In this document: in pieces, positions 1 through 10,408 of the stretch
How positions within the stretch are numbered: the stretch's first letter is position 1
How the letters are laid out: the number at the start of each line of letters is the position of its first letter
NCBI GenBank assembly: GCA_000733355.1
Contig: JNVV01000041.1
Coordinates: 289,589-353,588 of the forward strand
Direction of reading: 5' to 3'
DNA length: 64,000 bases
Source of the DNA: Falciphora oryzae
Taxonomy: Eukaryota; Ascomycota; Sordariomycetes; Magnaporthales; Magnaporthaceae
The notes under the pieces: model-generated
Told to the model about the DNA's origin: nothing
The model's input: only the letters and a program-made list of their open reading frames with translations
Database searches by the model: none
Translations under genes and position numbers: made by a program

Positions 1-1244
1 TTACTTTTTCCTGACAGGTGCGCGTATTGTGTCCGGTTTTGCCGCAAGTGCTATATCGCCGACGAGTCGTTGTCGCCCTCCTTTCCTGGACCCTATGGTC
101 GCGCATTTTTTGTTGTAGCTGTTTATCCAACTCCTGCTGGTTTAAAACATTTCGTACCTTTTCGATAGTAAGTGACCCTTTAAGTCGGATACGTGTTTTT
201 TTGGCCTTCCGGCGTTTGTTTAATGTTTCGTTCGCTTTTCGAAGCGTAGATATTTCGGCTCGAAGAAGGGCCACTTTATGCATTATCGCTTTCGCCCCTT
301 TTGCAATTTGGTTCACAGCCGTATAAATAGGAGTTGGAGAGCTGTTTTGGTGATTGGAGATCCGAGTTTTGATATGTTCGGATTGCGAAGTTGCTTTTTT
401 GGCTGTCCGGGGCGTTTTGGAAGTTTAAAGTTCGGGGTCGTTTAGGGGCGTCTTCGGGGGAGTTGGAGTCCGTAGCTTTACATCCAGCTTTTCCAAAACC
501 GAATTTGGATTAAAGGGAGCAAGGCCAGCCTTTCGGAAGCCTTTTTGGATATTTTTTTTTTGGTTATAGAAGCAAAGAATGCCGTTTTAAACGCCGAAAG
601 GAACTCGACTTTGGTTACGTAGTTAACGTGCGACCTCATTAGGTTTTCGATTTGTCGACCGTACGCCTTTTTTATTGGGCTAAAGCACTTAACGTTAAGC
701 GGTTAAAGGAAGTGAAACGAATACGGAAGCATGCAAAGCGTAATAATGTTGTGTTCCTAGCAATAGAGCTTGAAATCCGTCGAATGGTGGCTTTCGTAGC
801 CGTCCAGCACTAACAAACGATATGACCCCGTGGAATAAGCTGTAGTGTATTTATCGAAATGCCGAATCCATTCCAGGCCGAGTTCGTTCGTAATCCACCC
901 GTTGGAATTTGTTGCGATAACCTAATCGCGTAAAAGGTTGGTTTCCGAGTACCAATTGGTTAGGTGGTACTGCTTTTTAACGATAATGAAAGGGGGGATC
1001 GCCTAACCGTAATAGTTAACCCTTTGGATAATTGTAGCCCATTCCCGATTGTTAGGTTAGACTAGTTTTGCTTTGCTACGGCTTTCCGATGTTGTAATGA
1101 TTATAACGGCGGCGATTATGCCTATAAGGAAGCCGGTTTCGTCGAAATTATAGATATCGTTATTTTAAATGCCATATTTGTCGATAGTATTCCGCACAAG
1201 GTCGAACCACGCAAAAACGAGCTTGGGATCTTCGCATTTGGCCC

Positions 1245-1618
1245 TCTGGTAGTCGTACTTTCGAATCCAGCGTATGCCGAGCTTTGCGCGGCGCTTAACG
1301 AAGTTCGCGACCCAGTTTTTGCCGACGGCGCGCGCGTCGCGTTCGGCGAGCAATCGGTTGGCCATATTTTTAATACCAANNNNNNNNNNNNNNNNNNNNN
1401 NNNNNNNNNNNNNNNNNNNNNNNNNNNNNNNNNNNNNNNNNNNNNNNNNNNNNNNNNNNNNNNNNNNNNNNNNNNNNNNNNNNTCTGGTAGTCGTACTTT
1501 CGAATCCAGCGTATGCCGAGCTTTGCGCGGCGCTTAACGAAGTTCGCGACCCAGTTTTTGCCGACGGCGCGCGCGTCGCGTTCGGCGAGCAATCGGTTGG
1601 CCATATTTTTAATACCAA
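1245..1618. repeat. Identical 135-bp direct copies flanking the gap
   Basis: Bases 1245-1379 and 1484-1618 read identically, and the coding frame of the transposase continues naturally from either copy. In RIP-mutated DNA, where copies normally diverge, perfect identity is most simply explained by a scaffolding duplication at the gap. Confidence 0.85.
1380..1483. other. Assembly gap (104 N)
   Basis: This is a run of N inside the transposase remnant. The 135 bases before it are identical to the 135 bases after it, so it is probably an unresolved overlap rather than missing sequence. Confidence 0.95.
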
Positions 1619-1947
1619 AAGGCCGGGGAGGAAATGCGCGAGAATCTAGCTCGAGTATGTATTTGACAAGCGCCTCCTTTTCGGATTCCGTTAATTTCCG
1701 GGATTTGGGTACGCAATCGCGTCGAGCAGGTTGGCCAGCGCGTTGGCGACGCAGCGTGGCTTTAGGGACGTCGTAAACTTTGGCGGCCGAACGCACGCTT
1801 AATTGCGCGTTAGATTGCATTGCCCGTATGGCAAGAGCAATTCTAGCTTCGTTGGATGTCGATGCCATTTGTGGTTGTTGAGCAATTGAGGTTGGAAGTG
1901 GGAGACGCGAGTTGCGATGGAAAACGCGTCACTCGCTTGTGTGCGTC

Positions 1948-2002
1948 ACTCGCTTGTGAACCACGTTAATAAATAATACGTTAACGTGGTCCATCAGCGA
2001 GT
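1948..2002. repeat. Imperfect inverted repeat, likely transposon termini
   Basis: Bases 1948-1969 (ACTCGCTTGTGAACCACGTT and two more bases) face 1981-2002 (TTAACGTGGTCCATCAGCGA and two more bases) across an 11-bp AT-rich spacer. A 16-bp direct repeat (GCGTCACTCGCTTGTG) also occurs twice just to the left. The position, about 80 bp upstream of the transposase start, fits the terminal inverted repeat of the pogo-type element, here abutting a second inverted end. Confidence 0.55.
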
Positions 2003-2264
2003 CGCGCATATCACCAAGTCGCGCACCCACACCTAACCTCCGGTTAATCGACGCGCATGCCAACCCAACGACGCCAGGAATTGTAACAGCCCGTGTGGGT
2101 TGCGTGCGCTACCTTCCTTGATAAGCTGTGCAGACGGGCGATCTAAGCAGCAGCTTGGATTGATGACCTTTTGGAGTGCTATTGGCTCAGTGGTATAAGG
2201 CCCGCGCCGCTGTGTTACAAATTGTAATAACAGCGCTTTAACCCTTTTACGTACCCTATTGCCG

Positions 2265-2460
2265 ATTGCCCGCTTATTAATAAAAAGCGCTAAATTACAG
2301 CCCGACCCCCATGTGCCTTCGGGTTTGATTTATTAGCCGCTTTAATAGCAGCATTATGGTTTGTTGTAAACATGCTTAGGTGGCGCTAGCACGTCGTATG
2401 CCCTAGGGAGGCAGGGAAGGTAGATCCCACTTACTGAAATTAAACACTTTATCTCTCTCT
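2265..2460 (+). mobile_element. LINE 3' end, copy 1 (C-to-T mutated)
   Basis: The segment aligns with 3080-3270 over most of its length, including the shared block around CTAGCACGTC and a 3' end of the form TAAA...CTCTCTCTC. Relative to the second copy it carries mainly C-to-T changes, for example CGCTCACTAACAAG reads CGCTTATTAATAAA here. Only the 3' untranslated part of the element is present. The 2003-2264 stretch before it holds no coding sequence; it contains a tRNA A-box-like string near 2182 (TTGGCTCAGTGGT). Confidence 0.6.
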
Positions 2461-3275
2461 CTCGCCGGAACGGTACAGGGCTATAGGCCTCCCGCCGGCT
2501 CCACGGCCTGCACCCGAAGCTTCACAACTGCACCGGAAGGTGTTACAGCGGCTAATAGCCGCACGCACAGGGCACGGGGATTTCGACTGGTACCACCGAA
2601 AGTTCCAGCACGAAAACGATAACCCGTGCCGCTGCGGAAGAAACAAATCACCCTCCCACCCTGTCTTTTGCAGGTTGGCCAGGGCGGTAGAAAACAAATG
2701 GCCTATAGCGGACCCCTCCCCGGCCTTTGATAGGCCCAGATATTGGAAACGGCTACTGCAAAAGCCTTCCCTTTTTGCCCCGTCCGTTAAGGCTACCAAC
2801 TACTACACTACCGCTGGGCGGTAGTAACAGGGCCTAAAAAGCCCGCACATAACCTATTTTCCTTCCTCCTTTGCACCTTCCACTTTCCCTTTGTACCATT
2901 AGGACCAACAGTAGGCACGTTAGCCCCCGCACCCCCGGCCGGGCCCAGGGGAGGTCCCGAGGACCCCTCGCCCAAACCCGGCCTTACCCCTTTTCCGGCA
3001 TACTCGCCGGCCGAACGCACTACTACCACCCGCAGCGCTTCACAACGCCCCGGCGTATATATATATACGCCCTCCCGCCGATCGCCCGCTCACTAACAAG
3101 GAGCGCCGGAATGCGGCCCGACCTCCGTGTGCCTTCGGGCTTAATCTGTTAGCCGCCTTGATAGCAACATGTAGCCTAGTGTCAAGCTTAGGTAGCGCTA
3201 GCACGTCATATGCCCCTTGGGAGGCAGGGACTGGTAGATCCCGATATAATGACGTTAAATACTCTCTCTCAGAGG
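2461..3275 (+). mobile_element. 5'-truncated Tad-like LINE, copy 2
   Basis: The reading frame at 2540-2824 carries the C-terminal tail found after the RNase H region of fungal Tad/I-type non-LTR retrotransposons: AARTGHGDFDWYHRKF, then a CxC..K.P.H...C knuckle read as CRCGRNKSPSHPVFCR. Reverse transcriptase and endonuclease are absent, as expected for 5'-truncated LINE insertions. The non-coding 3' end (about 3080-3275) is shared with copy 1 and ends in a CTCTCTC-rich tail. The CT tail of copy 1 abuts this copy directly, suggesting nested or tandem insertion. Confidence 0.65.
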
Positions 3276-3354
3276 GTTAAAGCGTCGAGTCTCCTCTTAT
3301 ATTGGGTCCTATAAAAGCTGCTACAGGCGTCATGCACCCCCATCCAACAGGGTT

Positions 3355-4790
3355 TTAATGCATGGAAACCCATTCTCGATTTTGACAACGGCACCCCGGT
3401 GGTCCGTAAATCATTCTACCTGTGATTCTTCCCTCGTCGTTTAGTACCACGCCGACACCATCCTCCGTAGATTCCGAGTACGAAAGACCAGGAATCCTAT
3501 ACACTTTGGTTCCCAATGCCTTCATTCGTTCGCAGATCCAGGCGGAAGACATTGCGCGCTCGACACCGGCATCGCACCTCACAGATTGGCTCCCCGTTAC
3601 TAGCCCCCCTCTGGCGTCGCGAACGGGCGATATGCCTAGATTTAGTGAGCCTAGTGACTTCAGCCGATATGTCGCCCATGATATGAGCGTCGTATTTCAG
3701 GATCTGGGTCATCTTCTACAAAACGTATCGTCGTTGTGGACTCCCGGGCGGAGCAAAGAAGTACTCTGTGAGACAGTTGTCCACTTTCGATTTGAACGGT
3801 CTGTCCTGATTTTGGCGGCCATCTAGGTCATATACTACGCCCGCCCGGTGCTTGGCTTATCGAGTGTGCAAATGGTCGAAGGGGAAGATGCGATTGAGCC
3901 TGTCGACAAGTTCCGCAGCCGATGGCAGACGGGTACCAGACCCCGTGCCGGTCATTGAGCCTAGGATTCCGATGGCCCATTCCACACCGGCCACTTCTCC
4001 TGATGCCTCAGCGTCAAGGTAGTGGATCTTCTCGATCTTGTCGACGATGGCTAGCTCCGTTCTGATGAGTCCGTCTTCGACGTTCGCCGCTATGAGACAA
4101 GAGAAGTGTCTATTGGTGATCCGCGCGTAGGTGCCCGGCGTCGTTGCAGTATTCGGGTTAAATGGCGCAATCGTCCGGATTGGTGGCTCGTTAAGGATCG
4201 GCTGCTTACAGTTATGACATTCCGTGCCAAGCGTGGCTCCCTAATTAGAAGGTCGGCAAGATGTCGTGGAATAGCAGGTCCCTCGTTTTCCCGGCTATGT
4301 GGAGCGTAACGCAAGGTTCCGAGGCGTTTAACGATGGAAACTCGATGGAGGCTGTCGGGGATACGGAGGACCGTCCCCATCCATACCATTGTCGTCGGGA
4401 GAGTTCCAAAAGGGTTCTTTCCAAGTACGCTTTGAATTCCTCGCCTTTGCTCTCCCCATCCCCCAGAATAATTCCAGTCGCCCGCTGCAGAAAGTCACCG
4501 ACGTAATCGGTGTCGTGTTCGGGCGGAGCCTGGCTCATCCGGACTGCTGCTTGTAGTAGCTCCGCGACGAGGACATCACCGCCCTGCTGAAGGGCGCCGC
4601 TCGAAACTTGCGCCACAAGAAGACATGCATCCATTCCCATTGGCTCCCTAAGAGGTGGGAGCTGGTCGGCATCAAGGATTGCTTTAAGGTATCCGCTGAT
4701 GAGAATTTCTAAGGATTGCTGGATGTCGTCTTGCGGGTCTGCAACGCCGGCAGCCTCTGCTTGGATAAGGTTTATGAGATTTTCTTCCAT
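3355..4790 (-). pseudogene. Broken gene of unknown function
   Basis: A 181-codon open stretch (4245-4790) begins MEENLINLIQAEAAG and has a normal amino-acid composition. It ends at TAA in TTC TAA TTA. A second coding-like block in another frame (about 3860-4200) reads ...RTELAIVDKIEKIHYLD...AELVDRLNRIFPFDHLHTR and ends at TAA. A third (3355-3582) ends ...NDEGRITGRMIYGPPGC. GTAAGC at about 4213 could be a splice donor between the first two blocks, but at least two in-frame TAA codons precede it. No family was recognised. The pattern suggests one gene interrupted by nonsense changes and a frame shift, or a multi-exon gene not resolved by eye. Confidence 0.4.
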
Positions 4791-5512
4791 TTCGACGAGC
4801 CAATGCTCAAAACTCTCAGTGGTGGTAAGGAATCACCGGGGAAAAGGAACGAATATCACAAAGGAATCAATGCTAGCCTTAAGACGTGAATGAACTCTAT
4901 TAGAATCTAATAATCATTCAAGGCCTTCCAAAGATACTTAGGGAAGCAGAATCTCTCAATGAAGCCACGGGGTCTGGCCGACGTTATATAAACCGTCCTA
5001 TAGCCCGTGCAACAGTGTGCGGCTCCGGGTACCGTCGGCTTACTGGTATACCAATGGGCCCGGCCTTTGGTGCCGAACCTTAGGGCCCAACGCGAGGCGC
5101 CTACTATATGCGCCCTAATCGCCCCAATCACGGCCTTTGGTAACCCTTCCCCGGGGACCCCTTTGAGGATTCTCGGGGGTCCCCGTGTGACAACGAGAAT
5201 GGAGGAAGTTTGAAGACGGTGAGGTGAGAACCACTACTGGGCGTGGGTGCTGGCTAACCTTGAGTACTTCTCACCACCAAATCACAGCCTTCGGCCGGGA
5301 GCGGGGTTGATCGCTGCGGCTCCCTCTTCGGCAGGCTGACACTGCCGAAAGGGAGATGGCATGGAGGGGGTGGCTGCCGTAGCTTGACTGATGAAAGCCA
5401 CAACCTTGTGCACTTGGCCTTTGAGCGCCGAAGTTGCCGCAATTCACGGGGACACGCCCAGGTTTTGACGCCGAGTACTATGGAAGGTATCACTCCTGAG
5501 CTCAATAGCTTG
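4791..5512. other. Non-coding spacer left of the Harbinger element
   Basis: No convincing gene was found. The short open frames on both strands lack recognisable motifs. The sequence ends with TTG at 5510-5512, the left copy of the target duplication of the next element. Confidence 0.5.
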
Positions 5513-5549
5513 GGGCGTGTTTGGTTAGAGGGGTGTTTTTTGTTTTTTC
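5513..5549 (+). repeat. Left terminal inverted repeat of the Harbinger element
   Basis: The first 14 bases (GGGCGTGTTTGGTT) match the reverse complement of 9386-9399 exactly. The similarity continues with one small length difference through a T-rich stretch (GTTTTTTGTTTTTT). Confidence 0.9.
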
Positions 5550-5858
5550 CATACTATTTTAGAAACCGCTTGTTTATCGGTTCGCGGATCCGTGCTAGGG
5601 GCTCCCTGGCCCTTGTAAAAAGCCTAATAAATATAGCTCTAGACCCGCCAGAAGTATCATTTTGACCAGGCCAACGAGTCGCGTAGATGCAGCCCTTGAA
5701 GGGGCTCAAAGCCGGCCGCCGGATATAGAGAGGGAGAGGACCCGGATCAAGTGCAGGAAGTCGGGGTGCACCAAGTGAACTCGTTCATTTTAGCCGCAAT
5801 TTTTGCCCGTTGGGTGCACCAAATATACCGTTCAACTCGCCTTTTTTTGCTTTATCCA

Positions 5859-7103
5859 ATGGATACCTCCCTCGTCACCTCCCGGGCGTTGCGCCGGCAC
5901 AGAGCCCGCCAGATCTTCCTCCTTTATATGCAGGCCATCACGGCCACCTGTATCACCGGATCCCTTAGGGGCGTAGGCGGAGGCCTACGGACCGTGCATA
6001 CAACGATCTTTTCCGGTGACACCCTTTTCCGATACTGGCAAAGACCCGTCGCCGCCGCGGCCTTCCGGGAGCTTTTTCGAATCGACCAAAGTACCTTCCG
6101 GGGCCTTTGCGACTGGCTAATCACGAATACGAGGCTTACAGGCAGCAAACACGTCTCGTTAGCCGAAAAGGTGGCCTTTTTTCTGCTAATTTGTGGGCAG
6201 GGTGTTTCCTTTAAGGTCGCCGGGCACCTTTTTGGCCGCAGTGCGGAATCAACGCACCGCCATTTTCACGAGGTACTCCGGGCCATGTTAAACCTCCACG
6301 TCGCGTTTGTAACGTTGCCGGAGGTCTCTGACGTCCTTTGGCCCGATCGCCGGCGTTAGGAGGTCCGGGAGGCCTTTGCTGGCTGCCTGGGAGCCGTCGA
6401 CGGGACCCTGATCAACGCTAAAGTTAGCGCGAGTGCGGGAGTTGCATGGAGGAGTTGGAAGGGGCCTACTGCACAAAACGTCCTGGCGGCCGTAGATTAC
6501 GGCGGGCGGTTCCTTTTCGTCATGGCGGGCGCCGAGGGCTTAATGCACGACTCCAAGCTGCTTAGGGAGGCCTAACAAACCGGATTTCGGGTCCCCCGGG
6601 GTCATTTTTACCTTGGGGATGCCGGCTTTTTCATGGGCACCGGGGTAATTACCCCTTACAACGCGACGAGATATTATTTGCAAGAATAGGGCTTTGCACG
6701 GCCGGAGACCCCGGAGGAGCTTTTTAACCTGCATTATGCAAAAATGCGCGTTATTATTGAGAGGTTTTTCGGTGATCTCAAAGGCCGCTGGAAAATCATC
6801 CGGGGTATACCCCCCGGTTTCCGTTTACCCTTACAAGTCGATATCGTGTTGGCCGTTACGGGCTTGCATAATTTCATTTTGAAGAGCGAATCGAGGGCAT
6901 TTCTAGCATACAATCCCGGTCCCGAACGAGCTAGAATTGAGGCAGAGAATGCATTTCGAAGGGCCTAGGTTAGGAGGGAGGCTGTGGAGCGTAGGAGGCA
7001 GATAGGCACAACGCAGGCGTTTTGGATCCAGTATCGCATTTTGATAGCGAACAGATTGTGGGACGACTACCAGGCGTACAGGGCTCGGGAAAGGACGCCG
7101 TAA
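5859..7103 (+). pseudogene. HARBI1-like transposase with four premature stops
   Basis: From ATG 5859 (MDTSLVTSR) to TAA 7101-7103 a single frame of 415 codons is kept without any shift. It shows the HARBI1 order: a helical N-terminal region (RELFRIDQSTFRGLCDWL, SLAEKVAFFL), the first catalytic Asp in GAVDGT, the second in AEGLMHDSK with LGDAGFF downstream, and the Glu in MRVIIERFFGDLKGRW. The length is close to the usual 350-450 residues. In-frame stops occur at 6357 (TAG), 6573 (TAA), 6687 (TAG) and 6966 (TAG). All are types RIP creates from CAG, CAA or TGG, and no indels are seen. The enzyme would cut and join the element in the nucleus; this copy is dead as written. Confidence 0.9.
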
Positions 7104-7829
7104 CCTGCGTTGGAATCGCCTCGTCGAGGGGAATCGGAGGGAGGTCGCGGTTTATAAATTGAGGCACTGGTTTAAAGAGAAGATTAACCTAAAGGGAGCG
7201 GCATGGCGGGGCCTTTGTGCGAAAGTGACAGATCTAGCGTAGCGAAAAATGCTCAGTTTCATGCAGGAGTAGGACCATTCGATTGCCCTCGTTGAGGCGA
7301 GTCGAACGGTGCTTTTTTCGAAGTGAACAGCTAAAAATTGAAGGGAGGGCCGGCGACTGAATTAAAGTGCTGTTTCGGATATGCGCAAAGGTTATTTATT
7401 TGGGTAATAAATGCGGTGGCGATAGGTTAGCCGAGATATTAATTGGGTCCAGGTGGGGGCATAATAAAGGGGTGGCATTTGTTGAGCTTTGCCGGCCAAT
7501 TTCCGTCGTTTTTTTTGCGATGATTCCGGTGTTTGTTTAAGTTGGGACTTGGTGCATTTTAATCGCTTTTTTAAAGCTAATTGAATGCCGTAACCCGCGG
7601 CGCGATTGACGCTGTTTTTATTTATTTAAAAGCGAGTGGTGGTGCATATGGTAACCTGCCCAATGCCGATCCCCGTGCTAACCTTCCCCGATATTTAAAG
7701 GCAAAGTTGATAATAACACTCCCTAATAACTTTATTAAAATAGGCCGCCCGACGACGAGAATACTTTCATTCGAACCGCTTCGATTACGCCTATATTTCC
7801 GTCGTATCGTTTTATACCAAATTAACTAT

Positions 7830-9120
7830 TAAATTTCTATTTTCCGGGTTGGTTAGCTATTAGTGAGCTATCGATTCGTCGGTTTTAAAGGTCCGGATTA
7901 ACTACCGTTTAATCCGGCCCGATAGGCCGTTCCACGGCTTTTTCCGGAGGTTTTTAGCGGTTTGGATCTAAGGCTTGTGCTTTAACTAGTGCTTAGAGGG
8001 CGGCCGGCCGGCTAGGGAAGATTTCGCATTTGAAGGGGTTAAGTTTTAGTTAAACCCTGAACCCGCTTTCGCTAGAGTTTGTGCAGCTTTAAGGAGACGG
8101 TCCCCGACGTGCAGTTGGGCTTCCGCTACCGTAAAACGCCTTGCCTTATTAGAGGGACGTCTGCCGCGGCCTTTTCTGTCGTCGTTTTCCGCGGCCGTTA
8201 GGCGTTGGGCGGCCGTGGCGATTTGTTCCCTTGTCGCCTAACTGCTTGCAAAAGCGGCTTGTTAAAGGTCCGGCCGGTAGAGAGCCCTTTTGCGCAGCTA
8301 ACGGGCGCTAGGGCGCACCGCAAAAAACGCCTGTTAGGCCTGCTCGCTGGCGAAATACAATCCCGTTACCGGATTAACGGCAACCCCTGACCTTTTCCTA
8401 AAGTTTACTTAGTTTTTATATTGCTTTTTAAGATTGTTGTATTTGTTTTTAACCTTTTTTAACCACCGGATAAAGGGCTAACGATTTGATAGGGACTTTA
8501 CGGCCGTTTTGAGGACTTTGTTAAGCCAGGAAGCGATCGCCGGATTTATTTTCCTTTGCCGGCCGGATTCCGTAAGAGATTTGAGGAAGGTTAAAAGCTG
8601 ATTTTTTGTCCAATCGCATCGTTTGCTGGCTTTTTGGGAGGTTTGGGAGGGCTTTACGGAGGTCCTTTGGGTCGTTTGCGAGGATTGGGTGAAGAGGAGG
8701 GGCGTGGAGGGTGCCGGAGAGGGCGGAGGGGGCGTTTCCGGCTTATCGAAAGGGTTGTAAAAGTCGTTGAAATCGTCGGGATCCCGGCTTTGTGACGAGG
8801 CTACCGGTGTTCCTAACGAAATTTGCGAAGTTTGCAGATTTCCCTCGTTTTCGTTAGAGGCCGGGGGGGACGAGGGGGGTAGAGATAGGGCGCGATTTTC
8901 CCGTTTTTGGCGCCGGCGCCGGATACGGAGGGACAGTTGACGCGGTATGGTGCCGGAAGTAGGGTTGGTAGGTAGATTAGCTTTTGTGATACCTTTTCTG
9001 TATTTGAATCCGAACTGCTAGAGGCTTCCTTTTATATACTACGAGAATCTTTAGTTTTTGGGCTTTCGAACGAGTTTACCGCCGGCCCTAGGGACCTTTT
9101 GGATCCGCTAGAAAGTGAGG
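7830..9120 (-). pseudogene. Myb/SANT-like second protein of the Harbinger element
   Basis: Reading from about 9120 downward gives a Ser/Pro-rich segment (SRDPDDFNDFYNPFDKPETP), then a Trp-anchored helix (CDWTKNQLLTFLKSLTESG). After TAG at 8478-8480 comes the second half of a Myb/SANT-like domain: KVKNKYNNLKKQYKN, stop, VNFRKRSGVAVNPVTGLYFA, then SEQA, stop, QAFFAV. Two of the stops fall where the family has Trp, which is what G-to-A change of TGG produces. One frame shift lies near 8990. In PIF/Harbinger elements such a protein binds the terminal repeats and brings the transposase to the nucleus and the ends. Several further TAG/TAA codons follow toward 7830. Confidence 0.72.
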
Positions 9121-9362
9121 TTATTTAGGCTTGCTTTAACCCTGGATCACACCGTTGCACGGGTCGTTTTTATTTTTGGGAATAGCTTTTATTTTGAGCG
9201 TTTGTGCCTTTTGTTTTTTATAGAACGACGTTCTTTTGAGCCTTTGGATGGGAACCTATTGAAAAGTAGGCCCAAATATATATGAACGGGCACAGGGCCC
9301 CCCCGGACGTTGTTTCCACGTCGAGAAATAAGCTTATTTAAAGCCAAAAAACCGGTCCAGGG

Positions 9363-9399
9363 TCAAAAAACAAAAAACCGGCCACAACCAAACACGCCC
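9363..9399 (-). repeat. Right terminal inverted repeat of the Harbinger element
   Basis: The reverse complement reads GGGCGTGTTTGGTTGTGG and then GTTTTTTGTTTTTT, matching the left end. It is followed directly by the TTG target duplication. Confidence 0.9.
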
Positions 9400-9402
9400 T
9401 TG

Positions 9403-10408
9403 GTCTTTATATCACGCTCCTAGTTGCTGGCCGGACCGACTTGGTTGCTTGGAGGCCGAGACGAGGCAGAAGGGTTCCAATGTGAAAGAGCGACAGCTAC
9501 TGCGGGCTATAACCCTATACCAGCGTCTGCTCAGCCAAACTGCAGAAAGGGTTATCAAAGAGAAGTAGCAGATTCCTCACAACTAAGTTACCGCTACCAG
9601 GCTTTCCGCTTCGGCGGCGTCGACCTCCTGCCGTTATGAATGGGGTCCAAGAACTCGGGGCCCCGCCATTTTCAGACACTGGTTAACGTGCCTGCAAAGC
9701 AACAGGCGAGAAGAGGGACTGCAACCGAACAGCGTACCGCGGAAGCCCGGGCATCCCCAGCGGCCCTGCCCCAAAAAGTGCTGTCCTAAGTGGCTGGCAC
9801 CACGCGCATCGCCACCCCCTCTAGAAACTGGACTAGTGCCTCCAGACTGAGGCCGACTCTTACACTTACTGGAACGACCACCGCTCGCCTACTTTCGGGA
9901 GATGCCCTGGCTCCCCCAGAAACCTAGGCCTCACCAGGCGCCGCCTGGCGAGGTGGGTGGGAGAGCATTCGGGCCACTGAAACTTTCACACCTGCGACCA
10001 CCCCGCCGACGCTTTTTCGCACTATGCGTGCGGCCAACCTAAAGAGAAGGGGCACTTTGAGGACCCCCGCAGCTCACTTGCGAGCACGCAGCGGCGGTGC
10101 CGCAGATGACGGAGTTACGTGTTGATCGTGGCTGGAACTTGCTCCAGCGGGCTCCACAGGCCAATTTCAGTCCTCTGGTCAGACGCGGAGACCGGCCACC
10201 GCTCTGCATGGAGTAGGTGGTCACGGCCAGAGGTGATGGACGACGTGAAAAATTCGGCATGCCCGTCAAGGTGCTGGTCACAAACAACGCTGCCCCAAAG
10301 GACACAGAATAATTACTAGGTACAATGCAAAATCAGGATAGTATTCTGCCTAGTCCACCCTCCCCTTCCTCCTCCCGCGAACAATTGTGTGATGCAAACA
10401 CACCTGCT
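9403..10408. other. Non-coding or heavily decayed stretch
   Basis: No gene can be assigned. One frame from about 9636 to 9990 reads protein-like (for example TEADSYTYWNDHRSPTFG), and its stops to that point are only TAA and TAG, suggesting a RIP-mutated remnant of unknown origin. The part next to 10408 is the 3' flank of the gene to the right. Confidence 0.35.

Larger units (their letters stand above)
1..1868 (-). pseudogene. RIP-damaged pogo/Fot1-type transposase
   Basis: The start at 1868 opens a helix-turn-helix (psq/CENP-B-like) N-terminus with the segment SVRSAAKVYDVPKATLRRQ, followed by a second DNA-binding block ending in KLGIRWIRKYDYQ. Reading on in the same direction below 1180 gives the DDE_1 catalytic hallmarks YNFDETGF (about 1125-1150), LDGYESHHSTDF (about 790-830) and a degraded version of the HSSHLLQPLDVGCFGPLK block (about 680-725). 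Seven in-frame stops are visible between about 690 and 1180, all TAG or TAA, and several sit where the family has Gln. These enzymes cut and paste Tc1/mariner-related elements into TA targets. The copy cannot make transposase. The left end lies at or beyond the window edge. A gap and an apparent duplication interrupt the N-terminal part. Confidence 0.9.
5513..9399 (+). mobile_element. Complete PIF/Harbinger DNA transposon (3,887 bp)
   Basis: The ends are inverted repeats of about 37 bp beginning GGGCGTGTTTGGTT. The immediate flanks are TTG at 5510-5512 and TTG at 9400-9402, matching the 3-bp target duplication known for the PIF/Harbinger superfamily. Inside are the two genes expected of the group: a DDE transposase (5859-7103, +) and a Myb/SANT-like DNA-binding protein on the opposite strand (about 9120-7830, -). 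Both are collinear with their families but carry TAG/TAA stops. Intact ends with coding damage suggest a relatively recent insertion, silenced by RIP-like mutation. Confidence 0.88.
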
